Below, piece after piece: positions 26,152 to 34,000 of a stretch of DNA of 64,000 nt. The DNA is from CAIKZZ01 sp036742455 (GTDB lineage Bacteria > Pseudomonadota > Gammaproteobacteria > Steroidobacterales > Steroidobacteraceae), in the NCBI GenBank assembly GCA_036742455.1, contig DAINQU010000016.1, positions 9,088-73,087 of the forward strand. The letters are read 5' to 3'. The position numbers were made by a program, and so were the translations under genes. The notes below the pieces were generated by a model. The model ran no database searches, had not been told where the DNA came from, and saw only the letters and a list, made by a program, of their open reading frames with translations. The first letter of the stretch is position 1. Each line of letters begins with the position of its first letter.

Positions 26152-26973
26152 TCAGCGCTTCGGATCTGGCAGCGGATAGGTGGTCGCCGACTCCAAACCG
26201 GCGCCGCTCGGAGCGGCGGCCGGCGTCGTCGTCGTCGGATTCGCCGCGGTCGGCCGCGCGGTCGGAGCCGGTACTGCAGTCGGCACCTTATCGTTCAGAC
26301 CGGGGAAACGGCGCATCGTATCCAGCAATTTGCGAGCAAGTTCCGGTGCGGGCGGGGCGTTGGGCCCGAAGATATCCGAGGCATAGACGCCACCGCGTTG
26401 ATAAAACGAGGCATTCGCCGAATCATCGATCCCGATCACCGATCCATCCAAGGCAATTCCACCGAAGAAGCCCTGTGACCGCGAGTACGAGAAAATCTCG
26501 GCGCCACCGATGTCCGTCGAACCCGACGCTGCCCGACCCACGGGGCCGACAGCGATGCCCGCGTCCGCGCCCAACGTGAGTTTCCCGCCGGTCACGCCTT
26601 CGATGCTGCGGCGCGATGCGAAGACCAAAATGATGTCACTGGACTGTATGCCGAACTGCCAACCGATGCTGCCACCGCCCATGTAGATGAACGACGGGTT
26701 GTACCAGTGACCGTTGTCATCGCGGACGAGCAGAACGCCCTTGCCGCCCTTGCCACCGAGACCCAGGCCCACTTTGATGACGCCGGGGATAATGGCAATG
26801 CCGTAGGCGCGATTCAGGAGCCAGTCCGGCGCCCGCTGATCCGGCATCCCCATGGTCTGTTCGAGCACGTCGGTGGCTTTGAGGATCGTCGCATCCTCTT
26901 TCTTACCGGCGAGGACGGTCGTCGACACGGTCAGGAAGACCAGTGAGAGCACGGCAAGGCGTTTAGTGAACAT
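26152..26973 (-). CDS. Secreted SYLF-domain (Ysc84/DUF500) lipid-binding protein
   Basis: The 273-residue protein has a signal peptide (LAVLSLVFLTVSTTVLA), then a SYLF domain: LLNRAYGIAIIPGVIKVGLGLGGKGGKGVLLVR, SFIYMGGGSIGWQFGIQSSDIILVF, LTLGADAGIAVGPVGR and GFFGGIALDGSVIGID. A low-complexity Pro/Thr/Ala tail follows (about 235-273). The domain binds phospholipids in eukaryotes; in bacteria the role is unknown. GAGAGGT lies seven bases before the start. It probably has its own transcript. Confidence 0.88.
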   Translation of the reverse strand: MFTKRLAVLSLVFLTVSTTVLAGKKEDATILKATDVLEQTMGMPDQRAPDWLLNRAYGIAIIPGVIKVGLGLGGKGGKGVLLVRDDNGHWYNPSFIYMGGGSIGWQFGIQSSDIILVFASRRSIEGVTGGKLTLGADAGIAVGPVGRAASGSTDIGGAEIFSYSRSQGFFGGIALDGSVIGIDDSANASFYQRGGVYASDIFGPNAPPAPELARKLLDTMRRFPGLNDKVPTAVPAPTARPTAANPTTTTPAAAPSGAGLESATTYPLPDPKR

Positions 26974-27103
26974 GGGGCGACCTCTCGTCTCCGATTGTGA
27001 CTATCCCTACGACCTCAAAACAGGTGTCGGGGTTCCGTCGATCATGATACCGGACGAGGCATGCCGTGGGGCCAACCTCTCTGTCGCGATGTGGCGAACT
27101 GCC

Positions 27104-28270
27104 TCAGAACCACCCGGTCAGATGCAATTGCGCCAAAAGCCCCGTCGGTCGATAGTACGGCTCGCTACCCGCCGCGACGCCGGTCACCCGCAGATCCCGG
27201 AAATCCGCATATTGGTATCGGACGAGGTCCAGATGAATACCGGTCGTCCAGCGCTGTATGCCCAGGTGCGGATGCCACCGCGTCTGCCAGTTGATGCCGC
27301 CGCCGACCTGTAGAGACTGATGACGGGACAGAGAACGATCGCGACTGATATCGCCGGTGGGCAGGCCATTGCCGAGGTCCGTATAAAACGTCGCATGGCT
27401 CTGGTTATAGACACGGGTCTCAAGGTCGAGATTCAGGCGATCTTGACGGAAATTACGCCGCCAAGTCAGATCGTACGCTCGAGCTCGGATACCCCAGGAG
27501 TCGTAGTAGTAACTGATTCCGCTGGCAACGCTGCCCTTCGTGCCCAACGAGTACGTACCGTGGAGGCCGAGGTTATATCGGCCTCGGGTACCCGGAACGA
27601 CCTCGGCGGCGGTGGCGACGAAGCCATCATTCAGCAGGAAACGTACACCGCTATCGGCTAAGCCAAGGCTCCCGTTCTGGCCGAGAAATCCGCCGTCCAG
27701 CGTCAGACGCAGGGATGGCGTCACAATCTGATCGATCGTACCCCACCATCCGCGACGTCCGGCATGCCCGCTGTACGTCGGGTCACGCTCCGCCGTGTCC
27801 GCAAGCACGCGATACGTCTGATCCCAGCCCCGGGAGACCCCCACCGCCAACGTGGTTAAGTCGTGAAAGAGACTCTGGCTGATCGCAGCACGAACGAGGG
27901 ATCCGGCGTAGGAATTTCCAGAATTTCGGGATATGCCCGCGGAATAGATCGTCGTCCCGTCGCGAAAATCGATATCCAGACGTCCCAGTTCGCGGGTCTC
28001 ATCGAGGCGTTGCGTTTGTGGTGCAGCGATGTCCTCGGCGGCGGCGGAGACTCGATCTACCTCGTAGAGGGCGCTGACGGCGGTGTCCCGCGCAAACCGA
28101 CGCGTGATCGACCACTCAGGCCCTGAGATGCGGTCTCCACCGGCATCGGAGTGGCTGTAAGAAAGATCCGTCCGCGGCTCCGGAAGGCTGTCGGCAATAC
28201 TGATTTCGCCGCCGCACAGCAGAGCGATCAGCAGCACATTCGAGACGACCAATGAGTGGGGTTTGCGCAT
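27104..28270 (-). CDS. DUF3570 outer-membrane beta-barrel protein
   Basis: This 388-residue protein has a signal peptide and a strand-rich body with the DUF3570 pattern: LPEPRTDLSYSHSDAGGDRI near the start, TIYSAGISRNSGNSYAGS, GWDQTYRVLADTAERDPTYSGHAGRR, and a terminal Phe in LHLTGWF. It is probably a barrel in the outer membrane. DUF3570 genes are typically next to DUF4266 lipoprotein and thioredoxin genes, as here; an ApbE flavin transferase often found with them is absent. AAAGGG precedes the start. It is the last gene of the minus arm of the divergent envelope locus. Confidence 0.82.
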   Translation of the reverse strand: MRKPHSLVVSNVLLIALLCGGEISIADSLPEPRTDLSYSHSDAGGDRISGPEWSITRRFARDTAVSALYEVDRVSAAAEDIAAPQTQRLDETRELGRLDIDFRDGTTIYSAGISRNSGNSYAGSLVRAAISQSLFHDLTTLAVGVSRGWDQTYRVLADTAERDPTYSGHAGRRGWWGTIDQIVTPSLRLTLDGGFLGQNGSLGLADSGVRFLLNDGFVATAAEVVPGTRGRYNLGLHGTYSLGTKGSVASGISYYYDSWGIRARAYDLTWRRNFRQDRLNLDLETRVYNQSHATFYTDLGNGLPTGDISRDRSLSRHQSLQVGGGINWQTRWHPHLGIQRWTTGIHLDLVRYQYADFRDLRVTGVAAGSEPYYRPTGLLAQLHLTGWF

Positions 28271-28282
28271 TGAAATTACCCT

Positions 28283-28501
28283 TTAACGTCGAGCCGCAAC
28301 GTCATCACGGCGGGCATCGCGTGCCGCTTCTTGCGCATCCAACGCGCGGGCACGCTGCGCCGAAAGAACCGAATCTCGCTGTGCGGAGACGGCTGTTTTC
28401 GCCAGTTGGGAGCGCTCATAAGGGCGCACGGGATGCATCCCGCAGGCACCGAGGAAGCCGATAGTGATAGTCATCAACAGGCACAGTCCGAGGCGTACCA
28501 C
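28283..28501 (-). CDS. DUF4266 small lipoprotein
   Basis: The 72-residue product has a lipobox (FLGACG), then GMHPVRPYERSQLAKTAV and an Arg/Ala/Gln-rich helix. This matches DUF4266, whose hallmark is a lipidated Cys followed by VxPYER and a helix. The protein is probably anchored in the outer membrane on the periplasmic side. It lies two bases from the TlpA gene and 12 bases before the DUF3570 gene. Confidence 0.8.
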   Translation of the reverse strand: MVRLGLCLLMTITIGFLGACGMHPVRPYERSQLAKTAVSAQRDSVLSAQRARALDAQEAARDARRDDVAARR

Positions 28502-28503
28502 AA

Positions 28504-29016
28504 TCAGTTCCCCTTCAGTAATTCGTCAATACGTCGCGCGTATTCACGCTCATCACCGGCGTTGTAGCCTCGGTGGATCCAGCGCACCGCACCCCGCCGA
28601 TCGATCAAGACCGACATCGGCATACCGTCAATGGTAAAGCGAGCACCGGCCCGCCCATCCGGGTCTAACGCGATCGGGAACGTGACAGGGTGTTCTTGGA
28701 GAAACGGCTTGGCATCCTCCGGATAACTGTCCACGTCGATTCCCAACAGCGCGAGTCCTTCGCTGTGACGCCGTGCGTAGAGCGAGTCCAGCGCCGGAAG
28801 TTCGTGACGGCACGGGCCGCACCACGTGGCCCAAAAATTGAGTAGAACGACCTGGCCACGCAGTTGGGACAGCGTCAATTCGCCGCCGCCCATGAGGTGG
28901 ATAGGAAATTCCGGTGCCGTCTGCCCCACTGAGACGCTGGCATGCGCCGCTGACAGTGCCGATACGATAGCCAACGACGCAATCAACCGACGAATAAATT
29001 GCGCGCATCTCGGCAT
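28504..29016 (-). CDS. TlpA/ResA-like periplasmic thioredoxin
   Basis: This 170-residue protein has a signal peptide (LIASLAIVSALSAAHA) and a thioredoxin fold with W65-C66-G67-P68-C69 (NFWATWCGPCRHELPAL) and the cis-Pro loop GMPMSVLIDRRG. It would reduce disulfides in the periplasm. Its start overlaps the stop of the preceding OMP gene (TGATG), and DUF4266 starts two bases after its stop. Its partner is probably a Cys-containing barrel or lipoprotein in the same operon, though none has an obvious cysteine pair. Confidence 0.88.
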   Translation of the reverse strand: MPRCAQFIRRLIASLAIVSALSAAHASVSVGQTAPEFPIHLMGGGELTLSQLRGQVVLLNFWATWCGPCRHELPALDSLYARRHSEGLALLGIDVDSYPEDAKPFLQEHPVTFPIALDPDGRAGARFTIDGMPMSVLIDRRGAVRWIHRGYNAGDEREYARRIDELLKGN

Positions 29017-29714
29017 CAGAAAAAGACCGAGAGTCCTATCGTGCTTTCAATGTTATTCGCTAGGTGCTTCTGCCCGAGCAAGTCTTTAACAGTGACCGCG
29101 TCGCGCACGTCGACGTGTGCGGCGATGCGGTCGGAGAGAAGCAGTCGGTAGCCCAAGCCAACATTGGGGGCAAAAAAACTATCTCCCGCGTAATGCAGCG
29201 CGCCGACTCCGCCGACCACGTAGACAGCGGTCGTAAACGATTTGTTGTGACCGAAGAACGCCTCGCCTGGCAATACGTCGTAGCCGAGATCGAGCGAATA
29301 GTCGAGCACGCGGCGCTGTGAATTCGTGAAGATCTGTGTCTGTCCCGCACTGTTCACGAAGCTCGAAGCGCGCAATTTTGAGACTCCTACGCTCGCTTCG
29401 GCGAAGAAATTCTCCTTAATGTGATACGTGCCGCGCAGATCGCCGCTGAAGTACGTCCCCTCGGGCTCCGTATTCAGCAGACCGCCAGAGACCGTGAATT
29501 CCACATTGGAATTGCGGATCTTGGGGACCTTGATTTGGGGACGGACAATTTCCGGCTCCACAATAGGTGCCGTATCCGTGGCGCTCGTCGGCCCGTTCGC
29601 TGTTGGCGTAGCCGACGAATGGCGATGGAAAGGCCACATGTTAGGGAGGTGCGCGCAGCCGCTCATCAAGAGCGAGGCGCTGATTAGAAGTAGAACGCGA
29701 AGCCGGCTTTCCAT
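29016..29714 (-). CDS. Outer-membrane beta-barrel lipoprotein (OMP_myx_plus type)
   Basis: The 232-residue protein has a lipobox (LLMSGCAH), a Thr/Pro-rich linker, and a barrel that begins EFTVSGGLLNTEPEGTYFSGDLRGTYHIKENFFAEASVG and ends GLSVFF. The order of strands, the RRVLDYSLDLGYDVLPGEAFF segment and the VGLGYRLLLSDRIAAHVDVRD segment match the myxobacterial-type outer-membrane barrel family. In Myxococcus, such barrels (GltA/GltB class) belong to the gliding machinery. It overlaps the SH3-barrel gene by 31 bases and the TlpA gene by one. Confidence 0.75.
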   Translation of the reverse strand: MESRLRVLLLISASLLMSGCAHLPNMWPFHRHSSATPTANGPTSATDTAPIVEPEIVRPQIKVPKIRNSNVEFTVSGGLLNTEPEGTYFSGDLRGTYHIKENFFAEASVGVSKLRASSFVNSAGQTQIFTNSQRRVLDYSLDLGYDVLPGEAFFGHNKSFTTAVYVVGGVGALHYAGDSFFAPNVGLGYRLLLSDRIAAHVDVRDAVTVKDLLGQKHLANNIESTIGLSVFF

Positions 29715-30487
29715 TCGTTCATTGCCTCATTCGGATCATTCGGATGGGATGCTCGCGAAAGGAGATAACTCCTTTCGTGGATTCTGAATTCGAAACGATT
29801 GTTCACGGCCCAGCGTAAACCGGCGCCGTAGTAACCGACGGTTTCTCTCGCTGCCGGCATTCCCGGCGAGCCGATGTTGGCATGCGTCACGGAAATGCCG
29901 CCGCCGGCCTCGAGAAATGGCGTAACCCGCCAGTCCGGCCGCGGTGTCTGGACGATTCCGGCCAGTCCCATAAATCGATCGTAATACCGTGAGGGGCTGT
30001 GGACCCCTTCAAACTGAAGCGTAAGCCGAGGCGTTGCGGAGTATCCGACAAATCCATCCAACGACCATCCGTGCGCGAGGCGCCCGCTCTCGGCCCCAGC
30101 AATCCACGGTAAGGCGTCGACGTCCCGCCGATCGGGGTCCTCAAGCGGCACGGTTTCCCCGTTGGCCATGAGCGTCTGTTCGATCTGCTCACGGCGTACC
30201 CAACCTTGCCGGTCGCGCTCGTCCCGGACTTTGAACCAATCGGTTCGACGGAAAAGCACTTGAACGTGTTCTCCCCGCGGAACGACATGGAAGACGGGGT
30301 AGCGACGCCCAGGGCCCGTATGGAACTCCAGGTAGGGGCCGGTCACCGTGACCTCAACGTACCGGCCGGCGTCTCGGTCAAACTGCCGGCTCATTTCCGC
30401 ATGGGCAGTACCAAGCACCAGAGAGGCCACGATCAGGACGAGTGCTCCAGCGACGGTATCAATCAGTCTGCGCATGCTTCCTGCCAT
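29684..30487 (-). CDS. Exported bacterial-SH3 plus beta-barrel protein
   Basis: This 267-residue protein has a signal peptide (VAGALVLIVASLVLGTAHA), an SH3-like domain (about 25-90: YVEVTVTGPYLEFHTGPGRRYPVFHVVPRGEHVQVL...TDWFKVR...GWVRREQI), and a C-terminal strand-rich region ending FAFYF as in barrels of eight strands or so. The SH3 part may bind peptidoglycan or a partner, so the protein could tie the wall to the outer membrane. Starts at 30487 and 30475 are both possible; the longer open frame to 30577 lacks a ribosome-binding site. It is the first gene of the minus arm. Confidence 0.72.
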   Translation of the reverse strand: MAGSMRRLIDTVAGALVLIVASLVLGTAHAEMSRQFDRDAGRYVEVTVTGPYLEFHTGPGRRYPVFHVVPRGEHVQVLFRRTDWFKVRDERDRQGWVRREQIEQTLMANGETVPLEDPDRRDVDALPWIAGAESGRLAHGWSLDGFVGYSATPRLTLQFEGVHSPSRYYDRFMGLAGIVQTPRPDWRVTPFLEAGGGISVTHANIGSPGMPAARETVGYYGAGLRWAVNNRFEFRIHERSYLLSRASHPNDPNEAMNEWKAGFAFYF

Positions 30488-30900
30488 TGCCCGTAACCCA
30501 CCGGGGATATAACGAAGAGTGTGCACCGTCCTTGGGGTGTCGGTGCGGCCAGATGCAATTTTAGCGACACAGGTCACCGTCGTAACGCCCCCATGGCGTA
30601 CGCATGCATAGTACCAAGGCTTCCAATCGGAGGCATTGTCGACACCTCATTCCACTCTGGTTGAAACGAAACTGTCGCTAACCAGCGACGAAATAAAGTC
30701 GTGATCTAAAAATGTGAAGAAGGCTGCACAATCGCGACAGTCAGATGCGTTGACACCCCGCGCGGTGCATGCGACGTTAGCCGCACTTTCGAATCGGTCG
30801 TCGGTAGTGGCGGCATGGATCTCGGTCTGCCCGGTCCGCTCGGTTCGTTGGCTTCGTGATAGAGAGCGCTTAATTGCCGTTTATAGGGTGGAGGGTACGG
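30488..30900. other. Divergent intergenic region of the envelope locus
   Basis: About 410 bases separate the two arms. No coding frame with a good ribosome-binding site is seen. A candidate promoter for the plus arm is at 30848-30876. Other features are an inverted GGTAC/GTACC-type pair near 30598-30620 (palindromic ATGCAT core) and an AT-rich stretch at about 30690-30715. Both arms are probably controlled here, but no known operator was recognised. Confidence 0.4.
30848..30876 (+). promoter_or_regulatory. Candidate sigma-70 promoter of the plus-strand envelope operon
   Basis: TTGGCT (30848-30853), a 17-base spacer and TAATTG (30871-30876) give a weak but correctly spaced sigma-70 element 25 bases before the redoxin ATG at 30901. 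The match is partial, so this is a suggestion only. Confidence 0.3.
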
Positions 30901-31428
30901 ATGCGGTTGCCGGCCAAGTGCCTGTGGGCGGTTGCCTCTGCCCTGTGGGTGATGCTCCTCGCGTCCGCAAGTGTCGACGCCAAGGCTAGATACCCGTTGC
31001 TCGGCGCGGCAGCTCCCGAGGTGCTGCAGCATCTGATCGCAGGTCCCGCCGGTAATTTTCGCTTGTCGGATCACCGGGGGGAGGTCGTCGTTGTTGGCTT
31101 TTGGACGAGCTGGTGTGATGCCTGCGCAGACTACCTTGCGATGCTCCAGAGCTTAGACCAGACCTACGCTTCCGCTGGGCTGGTAGTGCTCGCCGTCAGC
31201 TTAGACACCGAACGTCAATCTGCGCTCGATTTCGTGCATCCGTTTTCGAAAAAATTGCGGGCCAGCAACGATGGGCCCGAGACGATTGGGCGCCTGTTTG
31301 CAGTTGAGGACGTTCCTTTGACCGTCCTGATCGACCGAGATGGTGTCGTCCGCTATGCCCATACCGTGAACGATCACATCAACCAAATGGCCATTCAGCG
31401 CGAGCTCAAAATACTTCTGGACGAATGA
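30901..31428 (+). CDS. Second TlpA-like periplasmic redoxin (CDAC active site)
   Basis: The 175-residue protein has a signal peptide and a thioredoxin-like fold with FWTSWCDACADYLAML (Cys72, Cys75) and VPLTVLIDRDGVVRYAH containing the cis-Pro. The CDAC dipeptide differs from the CGPC of the divergent TlpA, so its redox potential and partner probably differ. GGAGGGT precedes the ATG at 30901. It opens the plus-arm operon. No other protein of the arm has an obvious redox function, so it may serve folding of the large TPR proteins; this is inference. Confidence 0.8.
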   Translation: MRLPAKCLWAVASALWVMLLASASVDAKARYPLLGAAAPEVLQHLIAGPAGNFRLSDHRGEVVVVGFWTSWCDACADYLAMLQSLDQTYASAGLVVLAVSLDTERQSALDFVHPFSKKLRASNDGPETIGRLFAVEDVPLTVLIDRDGVVRYAHTVNDHINQMAIQRELKILLDE

Positions 31429-31477
31429 GATTCCCGTGCAGCGAAGCGCGGGCTCCAGATAGAGATAGGTAGGAATC

Positions 31478-32056
31478 ATGCATAGTTACATCCGACAAGT
31501 GCTCAAGCAGCTCAGAAAACACCTGGTGGTCGGTATGGCCGGTGTCGGCGCATGCGTCGTCGTGACGATGACGCCCACGATCGCTGTAGCCGATCAAGCG
31601 GCGGCGTCCCCTAAGAGTTTAGAGGCGGACGTCCAATCCCTGAGGGAAGATGTCCTATCCCTGAATAAGGATCTGTCAGCGCTGGAAGAAGAACTGCTCT
31701 TTCCGGCCAATACCCAGGTCGCGGTCTTCCTCTCGCTTGACGTGGGCGCTTTTTTTGAACTCGATTCCGTCCAATTGCGGTTGGATAACAAAGAGGTTGC
31801 GAACTACCTCTATACCGAACGGGAGATCGCTGCGTTAAATCGGGGCGGCGTGCATCGCGTGTTTCTCGGTAACGTCGTGACGGGGAAGCACGAGATCGTG
31901 GCTTTCTTCACCGGCAAAGGCCCACACGGACGAGACTACAAACGCGGCGCGAATCTGTCGTTTGAAAAAAGCCAAGGCGCTAAGTACCTCGAATTGCGCA
32001 TCTCCGATCGCCAGAACGCGCAACAGCCGGAGTTCACCGTTAAGGAATGGGAATAA
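31478..32056 (+). CDS. Conserved exported protein of the AgmX/Tol-like locus, function unknown
   Basis: This 192-residue protein has a signal peptide or anchor (VVGMAGVGACVVVTMTPTIAVA), a short coiled-coil segment SLEADVQSLREDVLSLNKDLSALEEELLFP (about 45-75), and a beta-rich domain with VAVFLSLDVGAFFELDSVQLRLDNKEVANYLYTEREIAALNRGGVHRVFLGNV. No catalytic residues are evident. The coiled coil and beta domain look like a periplasmic connector. It is 49 bases after the redoxin and 24 bases before the first TPR gene, in one operon. Confidence 0.7.
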   Translation: MHSYIRQVLKQLRKHLVVGMAGVGACVVVTMTPTIAVADQAAASPKSLEADVQSLREDVLSLNKDLSALEEELLFPANTQVAVFLSLDVGAFFELDSVQLRLDNKEVANYLYTEREIAALNRGGVHRVFLGNVVTGKHEIVAFFTGKGPHGRDYKRGANLSFEKSQGAKYLELRISDRQNAQQPEFTVKEWE

Positions 32057-32080
32057 GGTGTCTGCGAGGAGGTCGCCGCA

Positions 32081-34000
32081 ATGAAGCGTCGATTCGTGCT
32101 CGGCTGTTGCGTCACGCTTGCAATGACGCTGACCGCTGCCGCCGCGAGCCGTCTGTCCCATACGGTCAATCCGGAGCTTCCGGTTCCCGGCCCGGGCGTC
32201 TTGCGACCGGTCGCTGTGCGGGATTTGCCTTACGGCGACGCGTTGTATTACTTCTATCTCGGGGACTATGAAACGGCGCTCGAACGGCTGCAATTTGCCG
32301 AGAGCAAGGGCCGTCTGCCCCACCATCGTGACGATGCTAAGCTGCTGATGGGCGGTATCGAGTTGACGCTGGGTGATTACGCGCAAGCGGCGCGGCTCTT
32401 CGCGGACGTCCTCGATCAGCCGAACGTTCCGGATAACGTCCACGATCGTGCCCACTTTTACCTCGGGAAAATGTGGTACCGGCGCGGGTATTACACCGAG
32501 GCGATTGATAGCTTGTCAGCCGCCAACCGAGGAACGTTACCGCCGGACTTCGACGGTGAGCGGCGGATGTTATTGGCTGAGGCCCTCATCGAGTCGCACC
32601 GCGACGGCGAGGCCGTCGCGATCTTGGAGCACTGGGAAGGGGCGTCCTTGTGGCGTACGTATGCCGAGTTCAATTTGGGCGTCGCACTCGTTCGCGCCGG
32701 CAAGGTGGATACGGGGATTCAAGTGCTCGACGCGCTGGGCCGACGCACAACGGATGGCGCGGAAGCATTGACGCTGCGCGACCAAGCCAATGTTGCGTTG
32801 GGATATGCACTAGTTCAACAACATCGCCCCGCAGAGGCGCTTAATGCGCTAGCTCGTGTTCGTGCCACTGGAGCCCATGCGACGAAAGCACTTCTGGGGG
32901 CAGGCTGGGCGGCTGCAGACGCAGGCAATTTCAAGGAGGCTCTCGCTCCATGGCTTGAGCTTCGCAGTCGCGGAGCCGGTGATCCGGCGGTTCAGGAGAG
33001 CTACCTTGCGGTTCCGTTCGCGTATGCCCGGCTGGGCGCGGAAGCGCAGGCGGTCGAAGCCTACGAGCTGGCTCTTTCAGAATTCGAAGGCGAACTCGCC
33101 CAATTGGATGACGCCATCGCGCTGATTCGTTCCGGAGGGCTGGCCGCTGCGATAGAGGGCATGGATCGGGCCGCAGGTAGCCCGATAGCCGTTGAAATTC
33201 AGAAGGTGCCGGCCAATCGGTACCTCTATCAGCTGCTAGCGCGTGACGACTTCCAGGCCGCTTTAACCAATTGGCGCGATTTGGCGGCGGTCTCTAAGCG
33301 CCTTGATCTGCGGAACAACGACGTGGACGCGTTTGCGGAATTAATAGATTACCGTCGGCAACGATTCGAAAATCAACTTCCGAAAGACCTCGCAGCGTTG
33401 GATAGGAAGGACATAGACCGTCTCGTTCGGCGACGGACCGATCTAGAGGCACGGGTTGCGGAAGCCGATACGCACGCCGATCTCGCGGCGCTTGGAACCC
33501 CGCGTCAGCGCGCCATATGGAATGAGCTCGAGCGCATGGAGTCGATCATCGACCGGGCCGGAGATATCGAAGATCCCGAGATCGATGAGATGGCAGATCG
33601 CGTGGACTTTCTGAAGGGCTATTTGTACTGGGAATTGAGCGACGGCTTCAAATCCCGAGTTTGGACTGCAAAAAAGCGTCTCAGGGACGTGAATCATCTT
33701 CTGCATGAGTCGACGCGCAGCGCCACGCTTATTAAGGAAGCGCGCGAGCGGGTGCCTAACGAAAATAGCCTGCTCGAACGTCGCCTAAACGAACTCAGGC
33801 CGCGTATTGCCGCCATTCACGATCGATCGCAGGAGTTGCGCGATCGTGAAATGGGCGCGTTGGCCGAAATGGCGACAAGCGAGTTGCAGCGTGAAAAATC
33901 GCGAATCCGGGATTACGTATTGGAAGCTCGGTACTCGCTCGCAACCCTTTACGACCGTGCCGTAGCGAGTCCTTCGACGAAGAAGGATTCGGCCCAATGA
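32081..34000 (+). CDS. Exported TPR protein (GltE/GltD-like scaffold)
   Basis: The 639-residue protein has a signal peptide (about 1-23), then tandem TPR-like helices at about 45-330: DALYYFYLGDYETALERLQFAE, LTLGDYAQAARLFADVL, RGYYTEAIDSLSAA, LGYALVQQHRPAEALNAL and GNFKEALAPWLEL. The second half (about 390-620) is rich in charged heptads and predicted coiled coil. GAGGAGG lies seven bases before the ATG. TPR proteins such as GltE line the periplasmic part of the Myxococcus gliding complex, so a scaffold role in the same type of machine is inferred. It overlaps the next gene (ATGA). Confidence 0.75.
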   Translation: MKRRFVLGCCVTLAMTLTAAAASRLSHTVNPELPVPGPGVLRPVAVRDLPYGDALYYFYLGDYETALERLQFAESKGRLPHHRDDAKLLMGGIELTLGDYAQAARLFADVLDQPNVPDNVHDRAHFYLGKMWYRRGYYTEAIDSLSAANRGTLPPDFDGERRMLLAEALIESHRDGEAVAILEHWEGASLWRTYAEFNLGVALVRAGKVDTGIQVLDALGRRTTDGAEALTLRDQANVALGYALVQQHRPAEALNALARVRATGAHATKALLGAGWAAADAGNFKEALAPWLELRSRGAGDPAVQESYLAVPFAYARLGAEAQAVEAYELALSEFEGELAQLDDAIALIRSGGLAAAIEGMDRAAGSPIAVEIQKVPANRYLYQLLARDDFQAALTNWRDLAAVSKRLDLRNNDVDAFAELIDYRRQRFENQLPKDLAALDRKDIDRLVRRRTDLEARVAEADTHADLAALGTPRQRAIWNELERMESIIDRAGDIEDPEIDEMADRVDFLKGYLYWELSDGFKSRVWTAKKRLRDVNHLLHESTRSATLIKEARERVPNENSLLERRLNELRPRIAAIHDRSQELRDREMGALAEMATSELQREKSRIRDYVLEARYSLATLYDRAVASPSTKKDSAQ

